DNA from: Streptomyces endocoffeicus
Lineage (GTDB): Bacteria; Actinomycetota; Actinomycetes; Streptomycetales; Streptomycetaceae
Assembly: GCF_016741935.1 (NCBI RefSeq)
Contig: NZ_JAERRG010000039.1
Span: 1-64,000, forward strand
Length of the DNA stretch: 64,000 bases
Direction of reading: 5' to 3'
The notes under the pieces were generated by a model. The model was not told the DNA's origin. It made no database searches and was given only the letters and a program-made list of their open reading frames with translations. A program made the position numbers and the translations under genes. Shown here piece after piece: positions 8,247 to 16,813 of this stretch (position 1 is its first letter; the number at the start of each line of letters is the position of its first letter).

Positions 8247-9692
8247 TCACGGTCCGTGCAGGGCTTCGATGGCCTCGGCCAGCGCTTGCGGCACACGCGG
8301 GACGAGCTGATGGGCGCCGTCCCGTACGACATGGCGGCCGCCGACCACGGTGTGCCGGACATCCGCGCTGGTCGCCGCGAATACGGCGGTCTCCGCGCCC
8401 AGCCGGGGCGGCGGCCCCGCGGTGCGCACCGAGTCCAGCGCGATCGTGGTGAGGTCGGCGAGCGCCCCCACCTCGATCCGGCCCGCCTCCGCGCCCCAGC
8501 CGAGCGCCGCATGACCGTCCGCGGTGGCGGCCCGCAGCAGCTGGGCCGCGGTCCAGTGGCCCCGGGCGCGGGTGCGCAGCCGCTCGTCGAGCTCCATGGC
8601 GCGGGCCTCCTCCAGGATGTCGATCACGGCATGGCTGTCGCTGCCCAGCGAGAGCGGTGAGCCCGCGCTCTGCAGCTCTACGGCCGGGCCGATCCCGTCG
8701 GCGAGGTCACGCTCGGTGGTCGGGCACATACAGACCCCGGTGGCGGCGTGGCCCAGCAGCCGGATGTCGCCCGGGGTGAGATGGGTGGCGTGCACGGCGG
8801 TGGTCCGCGGGCCCAGCACCCCGTGGTCGGCGAGCAGCCGGGTGGGGGTGAAGCCGTGTGCCTCCACACAGGCGTCGTTCTCCGCCGTCTGCTCGGAGAG
8901 GTGGACGTGCAGCGGCGCCGTCTGCTCGTCGGCCCAGCCGGACACGGTCGCCAGCTGGTCGACGGGGACGGCCCGCACCGAGTGGATCGCCGCGCCGATG
9001 CGGGTGTTCCCGTCGGCCTTCAGCCCGGAGACCCGCTCGGCCCAGGCTTCGGCCGTGCCGTCGGAGAAGCGCAGCTGGTGCTCGTTGGGCTCGGCCCCGA
9101 AACCGGAGGAGAGATAGCAGGTGTCGAGCAGGGTGATCCGGATACCGGCCTCGGCCGCGGCCGCGATCAGTGCCTCCCCCATCGCGTTGGGGTTGCCGTA
9201 GCGGGCGCCGCCGGGTGCGTGGTGGAGGTAGTGGAACTCCCCGACGCAGGTGATCCCGGCCATGGCCATCTCGGCGTAGACGGCACGGGCCAGCTCGAAG
9301 TAGCTGTCCGGGGTCAGCCGGTCGGCGACCCCGTACATCACCTCGCGCCAGGTCCAGAAGGAGTCCGGCGCGCCCTTGCGCTGCTGCTGGTCGGCCTGGC
9401 CGTTCGCCTCGTCTCCGGTCTCGCCTCCCGGCTCGCCGTTCGCCCGGTCACCCGCCCTGCCGTCCGCCTGGACGACACCGCGCAGGGCCCGGTGGAAGGC
9501 GTGGCTGTGGGCGTTGGCCAGGCCGGGGAGCGTCAGACCGCGGAGTGTGACGGACCCGGCCGGTGGCCGCGGACTCCCGGGCACCACCGCCGTGATCCGC
9601 CCATTGGCCGCGGCCACGATCACCACGTCCGACCGCACGCCTCCGTCCACCCAGGCGTGCTCCGCCCAGTACGTCTGCGCCGTCAGTGACAC
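8247..9692 (-). CDS. hutF: Formimidoylglutamate deiminase with a hydrophilic insert
   Basis: A 481-residue amidohydrolase of the HutF family that deiminates N-formimino-L-glutamate to N-formyl-L-glutamate and ammonia. Metal-binding motifs are LANAHSHAFHRALRG, PLHVHLSEQTAEN, TAVHATHLTP and LSLGSDSHAVID. The start is GTG 9692, ten bases inside the end of the upstream M20 gene, behind GGAGGG. Directly after the first metal motif there is an insert of about 30 Gly/Asp/Glu/Gln-rich residues (ADGRAGDRANGE...) before SFWTWREVMYG, not expected in the family. The product still needs a deformylase; no HutG is present here and the M20 gene is the candidate. Confidence 0.9.
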   Translation of the reverse strand: MSLTAQTYWAEHAWVDGGVRSDVVIVAAANGRITAVVPGSPRPPAGSVTLRGLTLPGLANAHSHAFHRALRGVVQADGRAGDRANGEPGGETGDEANGQADQQQRKGAPDSFWTWREVMYGVADRLTPDSYFELARAVYAEMAMAGITCVGEFHYLHHAPGGARYGNPNAMGEALIAAAAEAGIRITLLDTCYLSSGFGAEPNEHQLRFSDGTAEAWAERVSGLKADGNTRIGAAIHSVRAVPVDQLATVSGWADEQTAPLHVHLSEQTAENDACVEAHGFTPTRLLADHGVLGPRTTAVHATHLTPGDIRLLGHAATGVCMCPTTERDLADGIGPAVELQSAGSPLSLGSDSHAVIDILEEARAMELDERLRTRARGHWTAAQLLRAATADGHAALGWGAEAGRIEVGALADLTTIALDSVRTAGPPPRLGAETAVFAATSADVRHTVVGGRHVVRDGAHQLVPRVPQALAEAIEALHGP

Positions 9693-11005
9693 GCCAGGCC
9701 CTCCAGTACCTCCGCGAGCGCGGCCACACCGGCGAGGCAATCGTCCTCGCCCGCCGTCTCCGCGGGTGAATGCGAGACGCCGGTGGGGTTCCTTACAAAC
9801 AGCATGGCCGTCGGAACCGACGCGGACAAAATGCCGGCGTCGTGCCCGGCCCCGGTGGGGAGGGTCGGGACGCCGCCGAGCAGGCCCGAGAGCTGGTCAC
9901 GGAGGTCGTGGGCGAACTCGACGACCGGGGTGAAGGACTCCCGGGTGACCCGGACGTCCACCCCGTCCCGCTGTCCGCGCTCGACCGCGGCGCGCTCGAT
10001 CTCGCCGACCACGGTGGCCAGGGTCTCCTCGTCGGCGGCGCGCGAGTCCAGCCAGCCGCGGACCAGGCTCGCGATCGCGTTGACCCCGTTGGGCTCGACG
10101 CTGACCTTGCCGAAGGTCGCCAGCGCCCCGGCGAGCTTCGCCTTCTTACGGGCCGCGAGGACGGTGTTGGCGTAGGTGAGCATCGGATCGCGGCGGTCCT
10201 CGATCCGGGTCGTCCCGGCGTGGTTGGCCTCGCCGTGGAAGTCGAACCGCCAGCGGCCGTGCGGCCAGATCGCGGAGGCGACGCCCACGGGGTCATTTGT
10301 GTCGGCGAGGGCGCGCCCCTGCTCGATGTGGAGCTCTACGAACGCGCCGATGCGGGCCAGTCGCTCCGGGTCCGGTCCGATCGCCTCCGGGTCGTATCCG
10401 GCGCGTTCCATCGCCTGGGGGAGGCTCAGCCCGTCCGCGTCGCGGAGGGCGTGCGCCTGCGCGACGCTGAGCTGCCCGCTCGTCAGCCGGGAGCCGACGC
10501 AGGCCAGCCCGAAGCGGGCGCCCTCCTCGTCGCCGAAGTTGACGATGGCGAGCGGTTTGGTGGGGCGGGCGCCCCGTGCTCGTAGCTCGTCGAGGGCGGC
10601 GAAGGAGGAGACGACGCCCAGCGGGCCGTCGAAGGCGCCGCCGTCGGGGACGGAGTCGAGGTGGGAGCCGGTGACGATGGCGTCTCCGGCTTCCGGGTCG
10701 CCGAGCCAGGCCCATTGGTTGCCGTTGCGGTCCACGTCGTAGGTGAGGCCGCGGTTTTGGGCTTGTTCCTTGAACCACGTTCTGCAGTCGGCGTCCGCGT
10801 CTGTCCATGCGTAGCGGCGGTAGCCGTTTGTCGTTGTGTTGCGGCCGATGGGGGCCAGGTCGCGCCACATGTCGTGGAACGACGCGCTGGTGGTGGGGGG
10901 TGCGCCCACTGTGCTCCGAGCCTCCGTTTCGTGCGCGGGTGCGGGCCGGTGGGTGGGTTGTGCCCACCCGTTCCGCCCCGCGGAACGATTGCCCACAACG
11001 GTCAC
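9683..11005 (-). CDS. M20-family amidohydrolase (allantoate/N-carbamoyl amino acid hydrolase type)
   Basis: A 440-residue M20/M28-type metallohydrolase. Metal ligands appear in TGSHLDSVPDGGAFDGPLG (about 110), NFGDEEGARFG, VELHIEQG and the final VSHSPAE. The dimerisation lid shows the FHGEANHAGTT motif typical of carbamoylases and allantoate amidohydrolases. GTG 11005 overlaps the hutU stop by 4 bp, indicating coupling; homologues usually begin near FHDMWRDLAPIG, so a later start (for example GTG 10909) is possible. Sandwiched between hutU and hutF, it probably acts on a histidine-pathway intermediate, most simply N-formylglutamate, rather than on allantoate. That substrate is inference. Confidence 0.85.
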   Translation of the reverse strand: MTVVGNRSAGRNGWAQPTHRPAPAHETEARSTVGAPPTTSASFHDMWRDLAPIGRNTTTNGYRRYAWTDADADCRTWFKEQAQNRGLTYDVDRNGNQWAWLGDPEAGDAIVTGSHLDSVPDGGAFDGPLGVVSSFAALDELRARGARPTKPLAIVNFGDEEGARFGLACVGSRLTSGQLSVAQAHALRDADGLSLPQAMERAGYDPEAIGPDPERLARIGAFVELHIEQGRALADTNDPVGVASAIWPHGRWRFDFHGEANHAGTTRIEDRRDPMLTYANTVLAARKKAKLAGALATFGKVSVEPNGVNAIASLVRGWLDSRAADEETLATVVGEIERAAVERGQRDGVDVRVTRESFTPVVEFAHDLRDQLSGLLGGVPTLPTGAGHDAGILSASVPTAMLFVRNPTGVSHSPAETAGEDDCLAGVAALAEVLEGLACH

Positions 11006-12663
11006 TTATCCGTCTCCCTCATGGGGATCCGGACGTTTCGTTCTTCGGCTACCTCGTCCGCTCGGTCGTAGCCTGCGTCCACGTGGCGGATGACGCCCAT
11101 GCCGGGGTCGTTCGTCAGGACGCGGCGGATCTTCTCGCCCGCCAGCGCCGTGCCGTCGGCGACCGTGACCTGGCCCGCGTGGATCGAGCGGCCCATGCCG
11201 ACGCCACCGCCGTGGTGGATGGAGACCCAGGAGGCGCCCGAGGCGACGTTGACCATGGCGTTGAGCAGCGGCCAGTCGGCGATCGCGTCCGAGCCGTCCA
11301 GCATGGCCTCGGTCTCGCGGTACGGGGAGGCCACCGAGCCGCAGTCCAGGTGGTCGCGGCCGATCGCCAGCGGTGCGGCGAGCGTGCCGTCGGCGACCAT
11401 CTCGTTGAAGCGCTCGCCCGCCTTGTCGCGCTCGCCGTAGCCGAGCCAGCAGATACGGGCGGGCAGCCCCTGGAAGTGGACCCGCTCCTTCGCCATCTTG
11501 ATCCAGCGGGCCAGCGACTCATTCTCCGGGAAGAGCTCCAGGATCGCCTTGTCCGTGGCCGCGATGTCCTTCGGGTCGCCGGACAGGGCCGCCCAGCGGA
11601 ACGGGCCCTTGCCCTCGCAGAAGAGCGGCCGGATGTAGGCGGGGACGAAGCCGGGGAAGGCGAAGGCGCGCTCGAAGCCCGCCAGCTTGGCCTCGCCGCG
11701 GATGGAGTTGCCGTAGTCGAAGACCTCGGCGCCCGCGTCCATGAAGCCGACCATGGCCTCGACGTGCCGGGCCATGGACTCGCGCGCCCGCTGGGTGAAG
11801 TCGGCGGGCTTCTCGGCGGCGTACGAGGCCATCTCGTCGAAGTCCACGCCGACCGGCAGATACGACAGCGGGTCGTGGGCGCTGGTCTGGTCGGTGACGA
11901 TGTCGATCGGGGCGTTCATCGCGAGGAGCTGCGGGACCAGCTCGGCCGCGTTCCCCAGCACGCCGATCGACAGGGGGCGCCGGGCGTCCCGGGCCTCGGT
12001 CGCGAGCTGGAGCGCGTGGTCCAGGCTGTCGGCGCGGACGTCCAGGTAGCGGTGTTCGATACGGCGCTCGATGGCGCGCGGGTCGCAGTCGACGCAGATC
12101 GCGACGCCGTCGTTCATCGTGACCGCCAGCGGCTGGGCGCCGCCCATGCCGCCGAGGCCCGCGGTGAGGGTGATCGTCCCGGCCAGGGTGCCGCCGAACT
12201 TCTTCGCGGCGACCGCGGCGAAGGTCTCGTACGTGCCCTGGAGGATGCCCTGGGTGCCGATGTAGATCCAGGAGCCCGCGGTCATCTGGCCGTACATGGT
12301 CAGGCCCAGCGCCTCCAGGCGGCGGAACTCCTCCCAGTTGGCCCAGTCGCCGACCAGGTTGGAGTTGGCGATCAGCACCCGCGGCGCCCACTCGTGGGTC
12401 TGCATGACGCCCACGGGGCGGCCCGACTGGACCAGCATCGTCTCGTCCTGCTTCAGCGTGCGCAGGGTGCGGACCATGGCATCGAACGAGCGCCAGTCGC
12501 GGGCCGCCTTACCGGTGCCGCCGTATACGACGAGCTTGTCCGGGTGCTCGGCGACCTCCGGATCGAGATTGTTCTGCAGCATCCGCAGGGCGGCTTCCTG
12601 CTGCCACCCAAGGGCGCTGAGCTCTGCACCACGCGGCGCTCGTACGGGTCGCGGTCCTGTCAT
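11002..12663 (-). CDS. hutU: Urocanate hydratase
   Basis: A 553-residue urocanase that hydrates urocanate to imidazolonepropionate using tightly bound NAD as electrophile. Family motifs include KLVVYGGTGKAARDW, the Gly-rich LTAGLGGMGGAQPLAVTMN for NAD, FCEGKGPFRWAALSGD with the conserved Cys, and VSIHHGGGVGMGRSIHAGQV. The start is ATG 12663 with AGGGAGG upstream. It is the first gene of the catabolic operon; the upstream region carries a TTGACT box and palindromes. Length fits the family (about 555). Confidence 0.96.
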   Translation of the reverse strand: MTGPRPVRAPRGAELSALGWQQEAALRMLQNNLDPEVAEHPDKLVVYGGTGKAARDWRSFDAMVRTLRTLKQDETMLVQSGRPVGVMQTHEWAPRVLIANSNLVGDWANWEEFRRLEALGLTMYGQMTAGSWIYIGTQGILQGTYETFAAVAAKKFGGTLAGTITLTAGLGGMGGAQPLAVTMNDGVAICVDCDPRAIERRIEHRYLDVRADSLDHALQLATEARDARRPLSIGVLGNAAELVPQLLAMNAPIDIVTDQTSAHDPLSYLPVGVDFDEMASYAAEKPADFTQRARESMARHVEAMVGFMDAGAEVFDYGNSIRGEAKLAGFERAFAFPGFVPAYIRPLFCEGKGPFRWAALSGDPKDIAATDKAILELFPENESLARWIKMAKERVHFQGLPARICWLGYGERDKAGERFNEMVADGTLAAPLAIGRDHLDCGSVASPYRETEAMLDGSDAIADWPLLNAMVNVASGASWVSIHHGGGVGMGRSIHAGQVTVADGTALAGEKIRRVLTNDPGMGVIRHVDAGYDRADEVAEERNVRIPMRETDK

Positions 12664-12726
12664 GGGCCAAGCCTCCCTGTGCCATCAACTGGTTCGACTG
12701 CGTCGACCGCATCGGCTGGATCGAGT

Positions 12727-12762
12727 TATTCACATCTTGATGCCGATGAATATGACTAGTCA
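12727..12762 (-). promoter_or_regulatory. Candidate hutU promoter/operator region
   Basis: An AT-rich patch holds a TATTCA-N14-TGAATA inverted repeat overlapping the palindrome TGACTAGTCA (12753-12762). On the minus strand a TTGACT box lies about 95 bp before the hutU start. TTGACT followed closely by TATTCA recurs at 19422 upstream of the Opu operon. The assignment is tentative. Confidence 0.35.
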
Positions 12763-12937
12763 ATACCGTGGGGCTCCGCATACGTCCAGGCATACGCCCC
12801 GGCATGGGCCCCGGCATACGCCCAGGTGGTTCAGCGGCGCGGGCGCACCGTGCCGGTCGCGGCCAACCCGCCCCGGACCGCGGGGTAGCGGGATAGCGTC
12901 AACAGGTCGCGTCCCCACGCCCGCCGAGGAGCCCTTC

Positions 12938-13954
12938 GTGTCCCTCCCCGCCACCCACCGTGAGGTCCGTCTGGCGGCCCTGCCCGATGGGGAGCTCACC
13001 CCCGGCCACTTCGAGGTCGTCACCGCTCCCGTCCCCACCCCCGGCCCCGGTCAGGTGCTGGTGCGCAACCGGCTGATGAGCGTCGCCGCCGTGATGCGCC
13101 CGCTCACGCTCGCCGACCCGGACGCCTTCGGCCTCCCCCAGCTGCTGCACAAGGCCGGCGAGGTGATGCGGGGCGCGGCCCTCGGCGAGGTGGTCCGGGC
13201 GCCGGGCACGGATCTCGCCCCCGGGACCCTCGTCCGCCACCGCGCGGGCTGGCGCGAGTACGCGGTCCTGAACGCCCCCGAGGTGTCGCCCGTCGACCCC
13301 GATGTGCTGCCGGACCCCGCCGCCCATCTCTCACAGGGGTTCACCGCCTGGCTGGGGGTGGTGCGCGGGGCCGGGGTGCGGCGCGGCGACACGGTGTTCG
13401 TCACCGGCGCGGCGGGCGGCGTGGGCTCCCTGGCCGGGCAGTTCGCCCGGCTGCACGGCGCCGAGCGGGTCATCGGCTCCACCGGCTCCCGGCACAAGGC
13501 CGACCGGCTGACGCGGGAGCTGGGCTATGACGCGGTCGTCCTTCGCGGTGCCGGATCGATCGAGGAGCGGCTGCGCACGGCCGCCCCCGACGGCATCGAC
13601 GTCCTCTTCGACACCGTCGGCGGCGAGCAGCTGCGGGCCGCCCTGGCGCTGGCCCGCCGCAACGCCCGGTTCGCCCTGGTCGGGGCGCTGGCCGCGCAGC
13701 TGTCCGACGACGCGCTGGCCCCGACCGCGATCAGCACCCTGGCCCTGATCACCCGGAGCGTCACGCTGCGCGGCATCAGCGCGGTGGACCACCAGGACGC
13801 CATGCCCGCGTACCTGAGCGAGTTCGGCCGGGCGCTGCGCGAGGGCGCGCTCACCTACCCGTACACCCGGCTGACGGGGATCGAGCAGGCGCCCGGCGCG
13901 CTGTGCGAGCTGGTGGCGGGCCGCCACCTCGGGGCGGTGCTGGTGGAGCTGTAG
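12938..13954 (+). CDS. NADP-dependent medium-chain oxidoreductase (PTGR/CurA-like)
   Basis: A 338-residue zinc-independent MDR protein starting at GTG 12938 behind GAGGAG. The N-terminal GroES-like domain carries LVRNRLMSVAAVMRPL. The Rossmann motif is DTVFVTGAAGGVGSLAGQFARLHG (about 150-173). The NADP-specificity STGSRHKADRL segment and the FDTVGGEQL..ALVGALAAQL region are typical of prostaglandin reductase/leukotriene dehydrogenase-like enal/enone reductases. The specific substrate cannot be told. It is divergent from hutU across about 270 bp and seems to be a single gene. Confidence 0.88.
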   Translation: MSLPATHREVRLAALPDGELTPGHFEVVTAPVPTPGPGQVLVRNRLMSVAAVMRPLTLADPDAFGLPQLLHKAGEVMRGAALGEVVRAPGTDLAPGTLVRHRAGWREYAVLNAPEVSPVDPDVLPDPAAHLSQGFTAWLGVVRGAGVRRGDTVFVTGAAGGVGSLAGQFARLHGAERVIGSTGSRHKADRLTRELGYDAVVLRGAGSIEERLRTAAPDGIDVLFDTVGGEQLRAALALARRNARFALVGALAAQLSDDALAPTAISTLALITRSVTLRGISAVDHQDAMPAYLSEFGRALREGALTYPYTRLTGIEQAPGALCELVAGRHLGAVLVEL

Positions 13955-14078
13955 GGCGGGTCGGCCGGGCTCCCGTTGCCGGGCTGCTGGGGCCGCGCTC
14001 CCCGCGACCGCACGCCCCCGCCCCCGGAGCGCCCCCGCAGAGCTGGTCCGCGGCCGCTCCGGATGGTTGGCTGAAAGC

Positions 14079-15434
14079 ATGACGTCGAAAGCGGTTGCGA
14101 TGGCCACCCGGCGCGAACAGGCCGTACGGGCGGCCGTGGAGCAGCGGCTGCTGGGCCCGGACCAGCCCGTCGTGGGGCTGCTGGACGTGGCCGGGATCCG
14201 CGCCGCGGCCGCCGGGCTGCGCGCGGCCTTCGAGGAGGTCGTCGCGCCCGGCACCCCCATCCTGCACGCCTTCGCGGTCAAGGCCGCCGCGCTCGTCCCC
14301 GTCCTGCGGCTGCTCGCCGACGAGGGCCTGGGCTGCGAGGTCGCCAGCCCCGGCGAGCTGGCGCTGGCCCGCGCGGCGGGGGTGACGCCCGACCGGATCG
14401 TCCTGGACTCCCCCGCCAAGACCGCCGCTGAGCTGCGCGAGGCCCTCGACCTGGGCATCGCCGTCAACGCCGACAACCCCCAGGAGCTGGAACGGCTCGA
14501 CGCGCTGGTGGGGCACCGCGCGGCCCCGCCCCCGCCCCTGGGCCTGCGGGTCAACCCCCAGGTGGGCGGCGGCAGTATCGACGCGATGAGCACGGCCACC
14601 GCGACCTCCAAGTTCGGCGTCGCCCTCCAGGACCCGGGGGCGCGCGCCTGGGTCCTGCGCGCCTTCGCCGAGCGCCCCTGGCTGACCCGGCTGCACGCGC
14701 ACGTCGGCTCCCAGGGCTGTCCGCTGGAGCTGATGGCGGCGGGGATACGGGCGGCCTACGAACTGGCCGAGGAGATCAACGAGGCGGTCGGCCGGCAGCA
14801 GATCGACGCCCTCGACATCGGCGGCGGCCTCCCGGTGAACTTCGCCTCCGACGAGGTCACCCCCGGCTACCGGGAGTACGCCCAGCTGCTGCGCGCCACC
14901 GTGCCGGGGCTCCTCGACGGGCGGTACAAGCTGGTGACCGAGTTCGGGCGGTCCCTGCTCGCCAAGTCCGGCCTGGTGCTGGCCCGGGTCGAATACGCCA
15001 AGTCCGCGGGCGGCCGCCCGATCGCGGTCACCCACGCGGGCGCCCAGCTCGCCACCCGTACGGTCTTCGCCCCGGAGGCCTGGCCGCTGCGCGTCCTGGC
15101 CTACGACGCGGAGGGCCGCCCCAAGGCGGAGACCGGCGACGGCCCGGTCCCCCAGGACATCGCCGGTCCCTGCTGCTTCGCGGGCGACCTGGTCGCGCGC
15201 GACCGGCCGCTGCCGGAGCTGGCGTCGGGCGACCTGGTCGCCCTGCTGGACACCGGCGCGTACTACTTCTCCAACCACTTCGCGTACAACAGCCTGCCCC
15301 GCCCGGGGATCTACGGCTTCGACGCGACGAGCGCCGATGTGCGCTTCGCGACGGTACGGGAGCCCCAGACGGTGGACGAGATCGTGGCCGAGAGCGGCGC
15401 GCAGCACGCGCTGGGTCTGAGCCGTCTGCGGTAG
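14079..15434 (+). CDS. PLP-dependent decarboxylase, alanine-racemase fold (LysA/ornithine type)
   Basis: A 451-residue fold-type III decarboxylase. The PLP lysine is in ILHAFAVKAA (about 65), followed by LGCEVASPGELALA, LHAHVGSQG, DIGGGLPVNF and TEFGRSL. The C-terminal part has CCFAGDLVARD where diaminopimelate decarboxylase has CESGD, and FSNHFAYNSLPRPG. Departures from LysA suggest a secondary decarboxylase of unknown diamino acid specificity rather than the lysine biosynthetic enzyme. ATG 14079 is preferred; TTG 14067 would add four residues and ATG 14100 would shorten it. Confidence 0.82.
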   Translation: MTSKAVAMATRREQAVRAAVEQRLLGPDQPVVGLLDVAGIRAAAAGLRAAFEEVVAPGTPILHAFAVKAAALVPVLRLLADEGLGCEVASPGELALARAAGVTPDRIVLDSPAKTAAELREALDLGIAVNADNPQELERLDALVGHRAAPPPPLGLRVNPQVGGGSIDAMSTATATSKFGVALQDPGARAWVLRAFAERPWLTRLHAHVGSQGCPLELMAAGIRAAYELAEEINEAVGRQQIDALDIGGGLPVNFASDEVTPGYREYAQLLRATVPGLLDGRYKLVTEFGRSLLAKSGLVLARVEYAKSAGGRPIAVTHAGAQLATRTVFAPEAWPLRVLAYDAEGRPKAETGDGPVPQDIAGPCCFAGDLVARDRPLPELASGDLVALLDTGAYYFSNHFAYNSLPRPGIYGFDATSADVRFATVREPQTVDEIVAESGAQHALGLSRLR

Positions 15435-15703
15435 GGCGCGGGGCGCCCGGGCTGTCGGGCTCGGGCTGTGGGGCTCGGGCTGTGGGGCTCCGAAGTCCGC
15501 CGTACGGAAGTCCGCCGTACACGTGACGCTTTCGTCTGGGCCGGCGTTGATTGAGCATCGGGGCAGGTGGGGGCGGGCGCGGGCCGCGTCGCCGACCACC
15601 GGCCGGTGGGGGCGAAGCCCGGTGGCGGCCTCTGTGACCTGGAGCCGAGGCCGTTGCCGGACTGCGGGTCCGGACGGGCCGGTGGGCGCGTCATGCGTCG
15701 TGC

Positions 15704-15785
15704 CGGGTGGGGTACCCCCTTCAAGAAAACACTTGATCTGGCGCAACTAATTTGTCAAACGTTTTCGAGAGGGGTACCCCAACCC
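15704..15785. repeat. Palindromic intergenic element, copy A
   Basis: Arms of about 28 bp, each starting with GGGGTACCCC (15709 and 15771), converge on TTGA..TCAA around the loop TCTGGCGCAACTAATTTG. A related copy lies at 32885-32950. There the inner stem and right arm are conserved, but the loop is present as its reverse complement. AT-rich relative to its surroundings. Confidence 0.8.
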
Positions 15786-15896
15786 CCCGCAGTCCGGATC
15801 GGCGCGAAGCCCGCGCCGGAGGGGCGCCGCGACTCGGCCCGCCCCCACCGGCCGACCGCCGGCGACGGGCCCCGGCCAGGGCACCCCCGGCCCCAT

Positions 15897-15935
15897 GCTC
15901 AAATGCGCCGAAGGCGCGAGACGGCGCCGCACCCA
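15897..15935. repeat. Conserved tail block of the intergenic element, copy A
   Basis: A block of about 37 bp beginning GCTCAAATGCGCCGAAGG, with a GCGCC-GAA-GGCGC hairpin, recurs almost unchanged at 33069-33107. In both places it lies about 110-130 bp downstream of the palindromic element, with diverged GC-rich DNA between. Confidence 0.8.
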
Positions 15936-15939
15936 CCCA

Positions 15940-16026
15940 CACCGCGCGACCCCGCCGGGGTCAGCCCACACCGCACAACCCCGCTGGGGCACCCCACACC
16001 GCGCAACCCCGCCGGAGTCAGCCCGA
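15940..16026. repeat. Three imperfect 28/29-bp tandem repeats
   Basis: Units begin at 15940, 15969 and 15997 with CACCGCGCAACCCCGC-type sequence; each contains a small CCCCGC..GGGG stem. The array ends 18 bp before the stop of the membrane-protein gene on the minus strand and may help end its transcription. Confidence 0.75.
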
Positions 16027-16043
16027 AAAGCCGGGGGCACCCC

Positions 16044-16637
16044 TCAGCGCGCAGCAGCCGCAGCCGCAGCCACCCGAGAGCGCCGGGCGCCACCCGGCCC
16101 CGCGTCACCGGCCACGATCCCCGTCGTCTGGTAGCCGTCCACCGCCTTGCCCGCGGGCCGCCCCCGAGCGACCCGCTCCGTGCGCACCCACAGCAGCGCG
16201 TCGTGCGCGCGCTCCCAGCGGCCCAGCCACAGCGCCTTGGCCCACAGCCCGGCGCCGAGCCCCGCCAGCAGCATTCCGCCCGCCGCCGGAACGGCGAAGG
16301 ACGAGCCCATCGCGGCGAGGAAGGCCGGCAGCAGCCACCACCGCAGGGCGCGCCGCCGGGTCCGTACGGTCACCGCGCGGTCCTGGAGGAAGACCGCCTT
16401 GCCCGCGCGCGAGGCATCGCGCGCCAGTTCCAGATATCGCTTGCGGCGCGCCATGAACACCGCGATCCCCGCGAGCAGGAAGAGCGCCGCCCCGGCGAGC
16501 ACTCCGATCCGGCGCCCGGTCAGCCCCGGCACCAACGCCCCGATCCCCGCGGCCAGCACACCGGGCCACCACAGCCACCCCGCGGGAGCCCTCACGATCA
16601 CCGCCACCCGAGCCAGCGCATACGCCCCGCGCCCCAC
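16044..16637 (-). CDS. Hypothetical integral membrane protein
   Basis: A 197-residue protein with four likely transmembrane helices in two pairs (about 22-40 and 45-63; about 104-122 and 126-145). A basic loop of about 40 residues (RRKRYLELARDASRAGKAV) separates the pairs. The C-terminus is a soluble basic segment ending in an Ala run. GTG 16637 is chosen because AGGAGG lies six bases upstream; the longer start at 16652 would place that RBS inside the gene. No family recognised with confidence. Confidence 0.7.
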   Translation of the reverse strand: MGRGAYALARVAVIVRAPAGWLWWPGVLAAGIGALVPGLTGRRIGVLAGAALFLLAGIAVFMARRKRYLELARDASRAGKAVFLQDRAVTVRTRRRALRWWLLPAFLAAMGSSFAVPAAGGMLLAGLGAGLWAKALWLGRWERAHDALLWVRTERVARGRPAGKAVDGYQTTGIVAGDAGPGGARRSRVAAAAAAAR

Positions 16638-16730
16638 GACCGACCTCCTCACCCCAGGTGAATCCCGGAAGAAATCCCTGTCGAATCGAGGAATCTAGCC
16701 AGGATGCCTGAGAATTCGGTGAGAGGAACG

Positions 16731-16797
16731 GGGGTTGGCACACAGAGGGGGTCGGCAGACAGAGAGGGTCGGCACACAGAGGTTGGCACACAGCGCG
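16731..16797. repeat. Imperfect direct repeats GGTTGGCACACAGAGG
   Basis: Four imperfect copies of a 15-17 bp unit (GGTYGGCACACAGAG) in the 160-bp gap upstream of the membrane-protein gene and downstream of the rpiR-type gene. Spacing near one and a half helical turns could suit tandem protein binding; this is not supported further. Confidence 0.6.
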
Positions 16798-16813
16798 GCC
16801 CCGGAAGCCCGGC

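Larger units (their letters stand above)
15435..16043. other. Repeat-rich intergenic region between convergent genes
   Basis: This 609-bp gap has no convincing gene. It contains GGGCTCGGGCTGTG duplications (about 15462-15490), a duplicated 14-mer GAAGTCCGCCGTAC (about 15490-15516), the palindromic element at 15704-15785, the conserved tail block at 15897-15935 and the 29-bp array at 15940-16026. ORFs crossing it change frame with every repeat and have no coding signature. Confidence 0.7.

Noticed and set aside
10807..12759. 650-codon plus-strand open frame
   Set aside because: Antisense to hutU, a clear enzyme with all motifs; no RBS.
15704..15785. Integration (att) site of a mobile element
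   Set aside because: No integrase or tRNA fragment is nearby, and the gene content between the two copies is ordinary chromosomal core.
15721..15942. Short ORFs through the palindromic element
   Set aside because: The same DNA is open in several frames and both copies translate differently; the conservation is at the DNA level.
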